The notes: generated by a model from the letters alone, not told the origin. A stretch of DNA of 64,000 nucleotides from Pancytospora philotis (GCA_023647555.1 JALRLY010000260.1:1-64000), one strand, 5' to 3'; positions 36,039 through 45,064 are shown, numbered from the stretch's first letter. Translations and numbers: made by a program.

Positions 36039-38120
36039 TCAGTCGTTCTTGACGATGAACTTGCACAGCGTGTCGTAGAACTTCTCGTAGTCGATCTTCT
36101 CCGTGTTCACCATGCCCTGCTGGCTGGGGTTGACGTAGTGCAGCAGAATGCGCGCCTGGCTCTTGCCCTCGCCCGTCTCTCGGTACTGCGGGACCGGCAG
36201 CCGGTCGAGCAGCGACTTGCCGTACGTGGCAGCCTCCTGGAGCACGTCCCTGAAAAACTCGTTGCCGGGCTGCTCGTGCAGGCCCTCGATGTACCAGCTG
36301 TCCACAAACGCGCCGCGCCACAGCAGCACGTTGTGGAACGAGTCGAGCACCAGGATGGACTCGGGGTCGAGGCTGCCGGAGTCGAGCTCGACGGGCGCCA
36401 CGTCGCCCTGGTAGTGGAACGCGATCAGCGCAGGCTTTATCATCTTGAGCGCGTCGGCGGTGCGCAGCTTGTGCACGAGGATCCGGAAGTACGCGCTCTC
36501 GTCCTCCGATATGCCGTCGCGCTGCACCAGCAGGCTGCGGCGGAAGAAGAACATGAAGTTGGGGAAGTAGGACATCGAGTCGGGGAGGAAGACGCTGGCC
36601 GCGTTGCCCTTCTCGTACGTGCCGTAGCGCCGCGTGAACCGGATGAGGTTCTTGTCGATCGCGCTCTCGAAGTCCAGCACGTTCTGGAAGCCCTTTTCGA
36701 TGAAGGCGCGCGCCTGGAACACGCAGGCCGCCTCCTGGTCGAAGCTCGCGTACACCCTGTTCTTGTCGATCGAGAACATCCGCGAGAAAGTGGTCACGCG
36801 CGTGAGCATCTGCCTGCTCGCGCGCTGGAACTGCGTGATGATCTGCACGTGGCCGTAGGTGCCGTCGCGCACAGTCTGCGTATTCTCGAAGAGCAGCGTG
36901 ATGTTCGTCGACGGCAGGATCGAGCCGGTGCGCCAGCCCGAGCCCAGCGGCCGCCCCTCGCCGATGAAGCCCTTAAACTCCAGGTTCGAGCTGGTCCGGA
37001 CCTGGATCTTCGCATCGAAGCCCATCAGCGGCACGCCGGTCTCTGCGTCGCGCTCGAACAGCTTCTCGATCGATCTGATTTTGATCTCCTCGTCGAAGTC
37101 CTGCGCCATGATAAGCGCGCCGCCGGTGAGCGTGACGAGCGGCTTGAGCTGGTCGATGCCGATATCGGCGATCGTCTCGGCGATGATGTCCACGGCGTGC
37201 CCCGCGTTGTTCACCCGCTCGCCCAGCTGCGTGTAGAAAGACAGGGCCGCCGCGCTGTCGAGCTTCTCGGCGGTCTTGAGCGAAATCTCGAGCGGCTGCA
37301 CCTTGCCCGGGCCGAGCGTGCACGGCCCCTGCGTGTACACCATGTAGCGCACGGCGGAGCCGGCAAAGGCGCCCTCCAGCAGGCTCACGGCCAGCGAGAG
37401 GGCTGAGCCGGTGCAGCGGCGCGCGCGGAAGCCGTTGAGCACCGGGAACGGGTCGGGCTCGATCCCGTCGATGGCGGCGAGCAGATCCGCGCCGTGCTCC
37501 TTCTTCGACACCAAGAAGTTCCGGATATCCCCGAGGCCGAGCTTCGAAACGCCCTCCCTACTGAACTCGGTCGCGCCGGAGAACAGATAGATCGTCGATA
37601 TCTCCTCGCCGCCGAAGCTCAGCAGCTCCACGTTCGTGCCGAAGCATACGATGCCGACCATGGCGTCGTCGGGGATCACCTCGAGCGTCTTGCGCAGCCC
37701 GGCCTTCATCACGCCGTGGCGCTCCTCGTCGTACGTGCAACGGTCGACCAGGAGTAAAAATATGCTCGGGAAGGGCGCAGTGCGGTTCAGGACGTACTCC
37801 ACCGTGCTGTTCTCCTCGATGAGCTCGGGCAGCAGGTTGCCGGGCGTGATGTCCCGCGCGTACGACGGAAACGAGTTCTTGCTCCCGCAGAACACGCACA
37901 TCCAACTGAAGCTCGCAAAATCGAGCGTGGCCTGCGGGCAGAGAATCGCCTGGCAGCTGTGGCAGAAGATGGGCTCGCACGGGAGCACGAGCGCAGGCTG
38001 CTGCACGTTATACAGGCAGGCGAGCGGGACCATTTCGTGCTTCGTCAGCGTCACCGGCCAGATGTTCCAGGTCAGTCTGATACCGTCTGTTTCCTCAATC
38101 TTTTCGATTGTTTGAGCCAT
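36039..38120 (-). CDS. SEC23: COPII coat GTPase activator SEC23
   Basis: The 693-residue product has a zinc-finger domain (CHSCQAIL...WMCVFCGSKN) near residue 53, a vWA-like trunk (FLLLVDRCTYDEE, GIVCFGTNVEL), a beta-sandwich, a helical domain and a C-terminal gelsolin domain (SILVLDSFHNVLLWRGAF...LLHYVNPSQQ). SEC23 is the SAR1 GAP of the inner COPII coat. A start motif AAAATTTT lies at 38130-38137, 10 bases upstream. The gene sits between members B and C of the 4TM family. Confidence 0.95.
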   Translation of the reverse strand: MAQTIEKIEETDGIRLTWNIWPVTLTKHEMVPLACLYNVQQPALVLPCEPIFCHSCQAILCPQATLDFASFSWMCVFCGSKNSFPSYARDITPGNLLPELIEENSTVEYVLNRTAPFPSIFLLLVDRCTYDEERHGVMKAGLRKTLEVIPDDAMVGIVCFGTNVELLSFGGEEISTIYLFSGATEFSREGVSKLGLGDIRNFLVSKKEHGADLLAAIDGIEPDPFPVLNGFRARRCTGSALSLAVSLLEGAFAGSAVRYMVYTQGPCTLGPGKVQPLEISLKTAEKLDSAAALSFYTQLGERVNNAGHAVDIIAETIADIGIDQLKPLVTLTGGALIMAQDFDEEIKIRSIEKLFERDAETGVPLMGFDAKIQVRTSSNLEFKGFIGEGRPLGSGWRTGSILPSTNITLLFENTQTVRDGTYGHVQIITQFQRASRQMLTRVTTFSRMFSIDKNRVYASFDQEAACVFQARAFIEKGFQNVLDFESAIDKNLIRFTRRYGTYEKGNAASVFLPDSMSYFPNFMFFFRRSLLVQRDGISEDESAYFRILVHKLRTADALKMIKPALIAFHYQGDVAPVELDSGSLDPESILVLDSFHNVLLWRGAFVDSWYIEGLHEQPGNEFFRDVLQEAATYGKSLLDRLPVPQYRETGEGKSQARILLHYVNPSQQGMVNTEKIDYEKFYDTLCKFIVKND

Positions 38121-38519
38121 TGGGGCTGCAAAATTTTGCCTTGGTTTTTTCGCCCTGCGGCCAGGTGCCGGCCTGCAGCGGCGGGCGCGGCTTCACTCCG
38201 CCGCTGGGCGGATACTCTTTGCAGTACACATCGACTATAATGCACGATCTACAGTTTATCTAAAATTTTGAAGGCAAGGCGCATACCAGGTAAGTTTTGC
38301 TTATTTAAAATTTCAAGCTCCAGCAACGGGTGCCTGATGCTCATTTTAATCAGCCTTATGTGGCAATTTGAAACAAAGAAGGTAATTTAATGGAATTCCA
38401 CATTCTTTAACTGTGCATTCGTAGTACGAATACACAGGTAATAACAAGCGCGCACGAGGCAGGCGGCGGCGCAGCGCGTGTTTCATCGCGGCAATAACAG
38501 CACCTCGCCATTATAAACA
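38121..38519. other. Divergent upstream region with a 27-base palindrome
   Basis: This contains the SEC23 motif (38130-38137), further AAATTTT runs (about 38262 and 38318), the palindrome at 38411-38437, and ATTATAAACA immediately before the 38520 start. No gene was recognised. Confidence 0.5.
38411..38437. promoter_or_regulatory. Near-perfect palindrome, operator-like
   Basis: Arms CTGTG and CACAG flank ATTCGTA and TACGAAT around a central G (38424), with one C/A mismatch. It lies about 83-109 bases upstream of the 38520 ATG. Possible roles are a binding site for a dimeric regulator or an RNA hairpin. Confidence 0.5.
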
Positions 38520-40688
38520 ATGGGCGAGGAGAAAAAGAAGGACTCCAAGTTCAGGATCAAATGGTGGTGGGGTTCTGACGAGGAGGAGGCCGCGAAAAAG
38601 GCGCAGGAGGCCGCAGGCGACGATAACGCGCACAGGCCTGGAGACGCCCACAACGGCGACACGCGGAATAATAATGCGGGAGGTGGTTCTGGCGATGCAG
38701 CAGCTCGTGGGCACGGTGAAACGGATCACAATAAAGATGGCAACGCAGCACAGTCCCATAACCGTGCCGATATGACCAATAGAGCAGGAGAAAATGGCAA
38801 TAGGGGAAACAGGAATCCGGGGAATGACGGTGCGGCCCAGGACCGCAGCAAAGAAACCGGCGGGGGTAAAAGCGCTGCAAGGGACGATCATTCGGGATGG
38901 TTTGGTGGCAACAGGGACGCAGGCAGAGACGGTAATGCAAATGCCAATAGCAATAGCGCGAAGGACGGCCATTCGCGGGGTGTAGGCAGCAACGAGCCTA
39001 GGCAGAATGCAGGTCACGGCGACCAGCGCGGCGCAGGCACTGAACGGGCAGCACATGAGAAAGACAACGCGAACAAAGGATGGTTCAATTGGGGGGAGAA
39101 AGACGCAGAGCACGGTAAGGATGGCAGCAAACCGGCGGGACAGGGCGGGGCAGCAGACAACTATGGCAATGGCAAACAACAGACATCTGCTGCAGCTGCT
39201 GGAAAAGGCCATCCAGCCGATGGCCCAGAGAAGAAGGACGGCGATGGCAGGTGGTTCAATTGGGGCGGGAAGGATGCGGAACACGGAAATGACAGTGCCA
39301 AACCCGGAGCGCATGGGAATGCGACGAAGGACCATGCAGACAGCAAGCATCAGCCTTCTGCTGGAAGAGGTAACCCCGCTGACAATCCAGAGAAAAAGGA
39401 CGGCGATGGAAAGTGGTTTAGCCGGGGCGGAAAGGACGTGGAGCAAGGAAAAGACGGTGGTAAACCCGGAGCGTCCGGGAATGCACCAAACGATCATGCG
39501 AACAGCAAGCATCAGGCGCCAGGTGAAAGAGGCAACCCCGCTGACGACCCAGAGAAAAAGAACGGCAATGGAAAGTGGTTTAACTGGGGCGGGAAGGACG
39601 GTGGCGCGAAGGATGGCACCGGTAAAGATGCAAAGGATGGCGGCGCGAAGGACAGCACCGGTAAAGATGCAAAGGATGGCGGCGTAAAGGACGGCATAGG
39701 TAGAAACACCAAAAACAGCGCAGGTAGAGACATGAAGGACGGCACTAGCAAAGACACAAAGAACAGCGCAGGTAGAGATATAAAGGACGGCACTAGCAAA
39801 GACATGAAGGACGGCACTAGCAAAGACATTAAGAATGGCACCGGTAGAGATGCAAAAGAGCGTGCATTCCAGAATGAGAGGCAGAATACCAGTGCAAAAA
39901 CAGGCGCAGGCCGCATAGCAGATACCAGCGATAGGCGTATAGATGAGGAGAAACAGAATAGCAACTATTTTTTGCTGATTCTCTGCCTCGGCATTGCCAA
40001 TGTTGTGGCCATCGTGGTTTTGTTCCTGTGCACCGAATTCTTCTACGACGCGTCGGCCCTTTACTACAAGCTGCCCCTCTTCTTCCTGCCCCTTGCGCTT
40101 ATTCCCTTCCTTTGCCTGCCCATGCCCACCAAGACCGTGGCCGCGGTGCTTGCGATGGTCTCCACGGTGCTCACGGCCGTCATTCTCTACGCAATTTTCA
40201 GCAACCGCACCAGAGTCCTCTTCTTCGTCGTCGAGCTCGGCGAGGACAGCGGCTCGTTCGAGGCTGTCGAGGCCACGCCGCCCGCGGGCAGGAACGAGGC
40301 GCTGTTCGAGACCGACACGTTCAAGGCCCTGAAGCTGCGCGACAAACTGATGGTGCAGAGCAAGCCCGCGGTGCGCATCTTCCTCCTCGCGCACGAGCTC
40401 TCGGAGCCCGAGGGCAGCAAGGAGTACAAGAAAACGCTCGGCGAGAGATACATCAAGCACTACCTGGCCATGAGAAAGGACAACGGGCGCGTATTCATGC
40501 CGGCCATCCTCACGCTCAACTGGGGCCTCGAGGATGCGCAGTCGGCGCTGCAGCGGATCGGCGAGACGCGCTACAGCAGCTTCGGCCAGGACTATGTGCT
40601 GTTCTACGGCGTGTTCAACATCGACGATAAGCTCAGGGACAGTCTGAAGCGGCCCTCTGTGTTCGTCACGGACGAGGTGGTCTTCTGA
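38520..40688 (+). CDS. Multi-pass membrane protein with repetitive tail, 4TM family member C
   Basis: In this 722-residue protein, residues 1-480 form a highly hydrophilic Gly/Asp/Lys/Asn-rich tail with two kinds of tandem repeat. Residues 481-575 hold the four hydrophobic segments with the family landmarks FLCTEFFYDASALY, LIPFLCLPM and SNRTRVLFF. Residues 576-722 form a soluble domain. It is a paralogue of the genes at 33709 and 35131 with a greatly expanded N-terminal tail. No signal peptide is visible, so the tail may face the cytosol or be translocated by the first membrane segment. A long, charged, repetitive region suggests a surface or polymer-interacting role (inference only). Confidence 0.82.
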   Translation: MGEEKKKDSKFRIKWWWGSDEEEAAKKAQEAAGDDNAHRPGDAHNGDTRNNNAGGGSGDAAARGHGETDHNKDGNAAQSHNRADMTNRAGENGNRGNRNPGNDGAAQDRSKETGGGKSAARDDHSGWFGGNRDAGRDGNANANSNSAKDGHSRGVGSNEPRQNAGHGDQRGAGTERAAHEKDNANKGWFNWGEKDAEHGKDGSKPAGQGGAADNYGNGKQQTSAAAAGKGHPADGPEKKDGDGRWFNWGGKDAEHGNDSAKPGAHGNATKDHADSKHQPSAGRGNPADNPEKKDGDGKWFSRGGKDVEQGKDGGKPGASGNAPNDHANSKHQAPGERGNPADDPEKKNGNGKWFNWGGKDGGAKDGTGKDAKDGGAKDSTGKDAKDGGVKDGIGRNTKNSAGRDMKDGTSKDTKNSAGRDIKDGTSKDMKDGTSKDIKNGTGRDAKERAFQNERQNTSAKTGAGRIADTSDRRIDEEKQNSNYFLLILCLGIANVVAIVVLFLCTEFFYDASALYYKLPLFFLPLALIPFLCLPMPTKTVAAVLAMVSTVLTAVILYAIFSNRTRVLFFVVELGEDSGSFEAVEATPPAGRNEALFETDTFKALKLRDKLMVQSKPAVRIFLLAHELSEPEGSKEYKKTLGERYIKHYLAMRKDNGRVFMPAILTLNWGLEDAQSALQRIGETRYSSFGQDYVLFYGVFNIDDKLRDSLKRPSVFVTDEVVF
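39081..39605 (+). repeat. Tandem 162-171-base repeats (WFNWGGKD units)
   Basis: Units begin with Trp codons at 39081, 39252, 39414 and 39576, i.e. spacings of 171, 162 and 162 bases. Each codes WF(N/S)(W/R)G(E/G)KDxE followed by HxxxxxAGRGNPADxPEKKDGDGK-like sequence; the fourth copy is partial. Confidence 0.85.
39596..39860 (+). repeat. Short tandem repeats coding GKDAKDG / GTSKDMKD
   Basis: A 36-base unit (GTGKDAKDGGAKD) is present about twice, followed by 24-base units (GTSKDMKD) and related GRD/NTK blocks. These extend the repetitive tail of member C up to the membrane domain. Confidence 0.8.
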
Positions 40689-40864
40689 GCCGCAGTATGC
40701 CGTGGTGTGCATTGCATGGTGCGTTCAGCTGGTAGCGGCTCGGCTTCAAACTCGAGTAAATTGTAACATTAGACGCTTATAATGCTTTGTTTGCGTGTAT
40801 AGGCACGCGCGGTACTTACGACGGCCGTTGCTGCTGCATTTCTTCAAAAATTTGCCGGAGCCGA

Positions 40865-41401
40865 ATGGATTGGTACGAGCCGGACGAGGACACGTACACG
40901 CTTATAGACGCGCTCGCGGGCGAGAGTATCCGGGGCAAGGTGGTGGTGGACCTGGGCTGCTCGACCGGTGCCATCACGAAGGTGCTGGAGAATGACAACT
41001 TCGTTATTTCGGTCGATCTGAACGCGAAGGCCCTGTACGAGATGCGGCGCATGCCTGGCAAGCAGATGTGCCGGAGCATGCTCTGCGCCGACCTTCTCAG
41101 CGCGATCAGACAGTCGAGCGTAGACGTAGTCGTGTTCAATCCACCGTATGTCCCAGACTACGACTGCCCCATCCTCGGCGGCGGGCCAGACGGCCGGGTG
41201 GTCATCGATCGCTTCATCGCAGCGGTTTGCGTGCCAACGGTCTACCTGCTTGTGATCGAGGCGAACAAGCCGCGCGAAGTCGTCGCCGCCCTCCAGGAGC
41301 GCGGTTACCGCTCGGAAGTACTGAAAATAAGAAAGATCATCGGCGAGACCATCATAATCATCAAGGCCACGCGGGCGGCAGCGGCTCCACCCGGGCAGTG
41401 A
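40865..41401 (+). CDS. MTQ2: eRF1 glutamine methyltransferase MTQ2 (HemK2)
   Basis: The 178-residue SAM-dependent methyltransferase opens with YEPDEDTYTLIDAL, typical of the HemK2/N6AMT1 class. It has motif I VVVDLGCSTGAIT and the catalytic NPPY motif (VVFNPPYVPDYD). With TRM112 it methylates the GGQ glutamine of eRF1. The start follows AAAAATTTG (40846-40854); an upstream in-frame start lacks family residues. Confidence 0.9.
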   Translation: MDWYEPDEDTYTLIDALAGESIRGKVVVDLGCSTGAITKVLENDNFVISVDLNAKALYEMRRMPGKQMCRSMLCADLLSAIRQSSVDVVVFNPPYVPDYDCPILGGGPDGRVVIDRFIAAVCVPTVYLLVIEANKPREVVAALQERGYRSEVLKIRKIIGETIIIIKATRAAAAPPGQ

Positions 41402-41501
41402 CTAAGTTAATGGTGCCACGCGCAGAACAATAAATGCTGGGGTTTTAATACAGCAAAAGCTTTTATTGATAGAGGCAGCAGCACTGAAAGTGCACGGGCG
41501 C

Positions 41502-42686
41502 CTACCTGCCGTTGAAGAGGCCTTCAATTGCTGCGTAGTTGAGCTTGGAAGAGACCTTGTGGTCGAGGCTCTGCAGCGCGTCCTCGATGGAGTTGAACGC
41601 GATCTTGAGCTTCCGCTTCTTGACCGGCTTGACGCGGTGTCTGCGCTTGGACTCCTGCTCGACCACGAAGTCGCCGTACATGGACTCCCAGATCGCGCTC
41701 TTGCTCTTCACCTCAAAGTCGTTCAGAATAAAGTCTTCGCTCTCGAAATCGGAGCTGTAGCTCGCCTCGCTCTCGGCCTGCGTGGACGCGCTGATGTCGC
41801 CGGACTGCACGATGCAGGACTTGCCCTGCACGGACCGCCTTCTGCGCCGCACCTGGCGCTTTACGACCGGCGGGTTCTCCTCGGTGTCCAGCCACTGGCC
41901 CTTGAACTCGTCGATGCCCAGATTCGCGCTCTCCGTCTCGGCGATCTCGAACAGCCGCTTGGTGATCGTCGCGACCGACGCGTGCACCGCCCTCGCGATC
42001 TCGCCGATGTCCCGCTCCTCGCCGAATATCCGCGAGGAGATCAGCAGCGCCGCGCCGCACGAGTTGTTGGGCCGGCGGCCCGTCAGGATCCAGTCCTTCT
42101 TCATCCGGGCGACGAGGCGCGTGCTGAAGTCGAGGATCTCGCGGTTTTTGAATCGGAGCTGCGAGACGAAGCGGTGCATGTAGAGCGAGGGGTCGATCAG
42201 CGGAATGTCGATCCCGAGCAGCGAGCGGAGCCGCAGGAAGACCTTGCCGACCTTGAACATGTCGATGCGCAGCGCGTTCGAGAAGTCGATGAGCAGATGC
42301 GGCGTCGCCTCCTGCCGGCACGTGATGTAGACGCACGCGCTGAGCGTGTAGAGGATCGACTTGCCCTTGCTCAGCGAGTACTGCAGGCACAGCTTGTACC
42401 AGCGGAACGAGCACTCGACGTGGTCCGTGCTGAGGCCCAGCTTCGTGCAGATGGACGAGATCGTGTTCCGGATGTAGAAGTTGGAGTCCACGAACTTCGT
42501 GCCGATGTTGGCGTTGTCCACGCTCACCATCTGGCCGTGGAGCGTGGACTTCTCGGCGGACGAGTCGAACTGCAGCGTGTTCACGATCGTGTTCTCCTCC
42601 TGCACCATTCCGCACTCGCCGCAGTAGATGGTTCCGCGCGCCGTGTCGGTGTGGATATCGCTGGACTGGCAGTTCGTGCAGTTCAT
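41502..42686 (-). CDS. BRF1: TFIIIB subunit BRF1
   Basis: The 394-residue product starts with a TFIIB-type zinc ribbon (CTNCQSSDIHTD...YCGECGMV) and two cyclin repeats (about 75-270; LGRRPNN-like TGRRPNNSCGAALLISSR). A BRF1-type C-terminal region with basic KPVKKRKLK and acidic stretches follows. BRF1 with TBP and BDP1 recruits RNA polymerase III. The length and C-terminal homology block argue for BRF1 rather than TFIIB. The start is preceded by GGAAAAATTCCC (42693-42704). Confidence 0.88.
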   Translation of the reverse strand: MNCTNCQSSDIHTDTARGTIYCGECGMVQEENTIVNTLQFDSSAEKSTLHGQMVSVDNANIGTKFVDSNFYIRNTISSICTKLGLSTDHVECSFRWYKLCLQYSLSKGKSILYTLSACVYITCRQEATPHLLIDFSNALRIDMFKVGKVFLRLRSLLGIDIPLIDPSLYMHRFVSQLRFKNREILDFSTRLVARMKKDWILTGRRPNNSCGAALLISSRIFGEERDIGEIARAVHASVATITKRLFEIAETESANLGIDEFKGQWLDTEENPPVVKRQVRRRRRSVQGKSCIVQSGDISASTQAESEASYSSDFESEDFILNDFEVKSKSAIWESMYGDFVVEQESKRRHRVKPVKKRKLKIAFNSIEDALQSLDHKVSSKLNYAAIEGLFNGR

Positions 42687-43013
42687 GGGATCGGAAAAAT
42701 TCCCGCTTTCGTAGCCGGTGCCGCTCCCGTCAGCGTGTCTGACGGGCCGAGGCAGCAGCGCGCAGCGCATGCAGTGGAACTGGCACTGAGAGAAATACAA
42801 GGGAACGGCTTTGCAACTGCTGGACAGCATGGTTGCTGCGCTATCGCGACACGCATCTGCGATGCTGCAATAAAAAAGGGGCGGGCCACAAATGGCCCAG
42901 CCCCGCGCCAATCAGCACAGGAGAAACTCGCGTTCATTAAACAAACTGCCATTTATTGCTTGATTGTTGTTACTAGGATGTTCTGCCAGCAGTGCCATAT
43001 GGGCTGAAGCATC
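42687..43013. other. Upstream region of BRF1 with two strong hairpins
   Basis: Hairpin 1 (42726-42746) has arms CCCGTCAG and CTGACGGG with loop CGTGT. Hairpin 2 (42878-42904) has GGGGC/GCCCC and GGCCA/TGGCC arms; read on the minus strand it is followed by TTTTTT. GCCAATCAG is at 42907-42915. No gene was recognised. Confidence 0.5.
42877..42904 (-). terminator. GC hairpin followed by T6, terminator-like
   Basis: On the minus strand a GC-rich stem (GGGGC..GGCC / GGCC..GCCCC) is followed by six Ts. It lies about 110 bases after the stop of the minus-strand gene at 43014 and 190 bases before BRF1. Eukaryotic pol II does not need such a structure; a pol III stop is conceivable. Confidence 0.3.
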
Positions 43014-43733
43014 CTATACGAACTGCACAACTACGAGCTTGTCATCGGTAAGCAGGAACAGCTTGTCCGCGACGGCCACGTGCTGCCGGATCCCCTTTAT
43101 TTTCAGCTTGCGCGTGTACGACGAGCCCCTTTTGTGCAGCGCGACTGACGACTTCCCAACCTTGGCATACATTCCCTCGCTTTCCGGCAGCGGGCTGCGC
43201 GGAACAAGGCTGTCTTCGCTGACCCTGGCGAGGTACTCATTAAAGAACACCGTGTGGCCCTGTCTGTAGCGAATAGCCGCGCCGTTCGCGTATTCGGCTA
43301 CGCTCTCGATCTGCTCGATGTCTAGATGCGCGGCGATAGCCTCGAACCACGCGTCGAAGCGGTAAGCCCCGCTCTCGATCAGGCCCAGGTAGATGCGATA
43401 GAAGAAGCGCCTGGTGCTTCTGCGCATCGTCGGGATCTTGTAGAGCAGGTAGCAGACGTCGGTCTTCCTGTACAGCTTCAGACGAAGGTCGGCCGAGCGG
43501 TAGCGGTATACGCAGAGTCGCCCGTCGGCGATAACCATGACGTAGTTCTGAGATGCATAGAATTCCTCGCCCCTGAGGTCTATCTCCCTGCACACGGTGC
43601 CGCCCGTTTTGAGATCGGCCTCCTGGCCCTTCAAGAAGCAAAAGTCGGGCACGGCGGTGGGGTCTACGCGCGACGAGAACTTGAGACTGTGCGCAAGCGC
43701 GAGCGCGATCTGCTGCCTGAGCGGGTCGTCCAT
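43014..43733 (-). CDS. Hypothetical protein
   Basis: The 239-residue product was not recognised. Beta-strand-like stretches at 65-85 (YVMVIADGRLCVYRY) and at the C-terminus (HVAVADKLFLLTDDKLVVVQFV) flank a helical middle (FYRIYLGLIESGAYRFDAWFEAIAAHL), which could be part of a WD-like or nuclear-pore-like fold. There is no clear start motif; ATG 43733 is chosen as the first start of the conserved-composition part, though an upstream in-frame ATG cannot be excluded. Confidence 0.6.
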   Translation of the reverse strand: MDDPLRQQIALALAHSLKFSSRVDPTAVPDFCFLKGQEADLKTGGTVCREIDLRGEEFYASQNYVMVIADGRLCVYRYRSADLRLKLYRKTDVCYLLYKIPTMRRSTRRFFYRIYLGLIESGAYRFDAWFEAIAAHLDIEQIESVAEYANGAAIRYRQGHTVFFNEYLARVSEDSLVPRSPLPESEGMYAKVGKSSVALHKRGSSYTRKLKIKGIRQHVAVADKLFLLTDDKLVVVQFV

Positions 43734-43981
43734 GCGTTCGCTCCGGCGCGGCCGGGCATATGGCGCACATGAAACACTGTTTGAGCAGCAGCTCCGCGCC
43801 AGCTTGAGATGCAGTAAACTGATGCGCATCTCTGGTGGCCTGAAGCGGCCCATAAACTTTATGAGATGGCGCCAACGCGCTGTAACAACTCTGCATTTTG
43901 TGTCCGTCGTTACCGCTCTCGGCCGACCCACGGGGCGAGTGCTCGTTTCAGCGTGTTTAAACTAGATGCGCGGCGAGGCCT

Positions 43982-44260
43982 ATGGACAACGACAAGCTCT
44001 ACGCGGACGTGGACGCTGAGCTGCTCTCGCTCCAGGACACGCTGAAGGACCGGCTCAAAGAGACCAACGAGATGGCGGATCTGAGCAAGGACGTGTTCAA
44101 AACCTCCACGGTGCTGAAGAAGCACACCGAGGTGCTCGAAGAAACCTCCAGGCAAACCAAGTGGAAGTGGATGCTCCAGTACGCCGGCTGGGCGGCGGCG
44201 GGCATAGCCATCGTGGCGCTCATTGTGATTATCGTGTTCAAGGGCTTCATCAAAAAGTGA
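43982..44260 (+). CDS. Short tail-anchored SNARE-like protein
   Basis: The 92-residue product has a coiled, heptad-patterned stretch (10-60; LQDTLKDRLKETNEM...VLKKHTEVLEETSRQ). A WKWM juxtamembrane segment leads into a C-terminal membrane anchor (GWAAAGIAIVALIVIIVF) ending in KGFIKK. This is the layout of minimal SNAREs; the membrane-proximal half recalls Use1/Bet1-class proteins of ER-Golgi traffic. GTTTAAAC (43955-43962) precedes the start. The exact SNARE class is uncertain. Confidence 0.65.
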   Translation: MDNDKLYADVDAELLSLQDTLKDRLKETNEMADLSKDVFKTSTVLKKHTEVLEETSRQTKWKWMLQYAGWAAAGIAIVALIVIIVFKGFIKK

Positions 44261-44431
44261 GCGGTTACCAGCCACTGTACAGCGACCAAGGGGGCCGTCG
44301 TAGTAGAAATAGCCCGCGGCTACAGGTATTAAATTGGAGTAGACGTTGAAATTTAATTCGATATGCGATACGCTCATGATAACACCGTGCAGGCATACCA
44401 CCCGGCATGCGGAACACCCCTGAACGCATGC

Positions 44432-45064
44432 CTAGCGCCTTTTGTACAGACAAGGCTTCAGCTGGACCGCGGGGAGCCGGCCCTCGGGGCACTCGGCGAC
44501 CTTGGTGAACACGAAGATCGAAAAGTACGTGTTGGACGTGTTGGCCTCCTTCACTTTGAAGCCGAACTTCTCGACGTCGCTGATGAACGGCTTGGCCCGC
44601 CTGATGCGGCTCTGCACCTCGGCGATGTACCACTCGCCGTTCATCTTCAGCACGCGGTTCGTCTCGCGGATGATCTTGCTGATGTGGCTGGCCATCAGAC
44701 TCAGGCTGTGCACCGCGACATCGAACGTCGCGTCCTCAACCGGGATGCTCGCCAGATCGGCCTTGATGATCTTGTCGCTGGCGGGGTAGCGGTCGAAGGA
44801 ATCGACGCCCGGGAACACGGTTGCGAGCTCGGCGCTGCCGCAGCCCAGGTCGGCGATCCGTAGCTCGCTGGCGCCCTTCTCCTCGAGCATCACCGTCAGA
44901 ATCTTCTTCGGGTGCATCGGCCACTTCTTCGCCTGCTCGGCGTAGTACGTGTGGTAGCTCTGCGCCTCCTTCGCCGTGAGCCCCTGGTTTTTGTACATCT
45001 TCTCGTTCAGCAGCCGGAACTTCCCGCCGTAGAGTTTCTTTTCCAGCTCCTCGGCAACCGACAT
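44432..45064 (-). CDS. RRP8: 25S rRNA m1A methyltransferase RRP8
   Basis: The 210-residue protein begins directly with the RRP8 methyltransferase domain. Motifs are FRLLNEKMYK, FHxYHxGF-like YHTYYAEQAKKWP, motif I LRIADLGCGSAELA and DVAVHSLSLMASHISKII, then WYIAEVQSR. It modifies A645 (yeast numbering) in large-subunit rRNA. The long basic N-terminus of yeast Rrp8 is missing. The start lies right after AAATTTTT (45069-45076), four bases away. Confidence 0.88.
   Translation of the reverse strand: MSVAEELEKKLYGGKFRLLNEKMYKNQGLTAKEAQSYHTYYAEQAKKWPMHPKKILTVMLEEKGASELRIADLGCGSAELATVFPGVDSFDRYPASDKIIKADLASIPVEDATFDVAVHSLSLMASHISKIIRETNRVLKMNGEWYIAEVQSRIRRAKPFISDVEKFGFKVKEANTSNTYFSIFVFTKVAECPEGRLPAVQLKPCLYKRR

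Noticed and set aside
38296..38326. GTAAGT ... TTTCAAG resembling an intron
   Set aside because: No upstream ATG frame enters it and no downstream frame continues; probably chance in AT-rich DNA.
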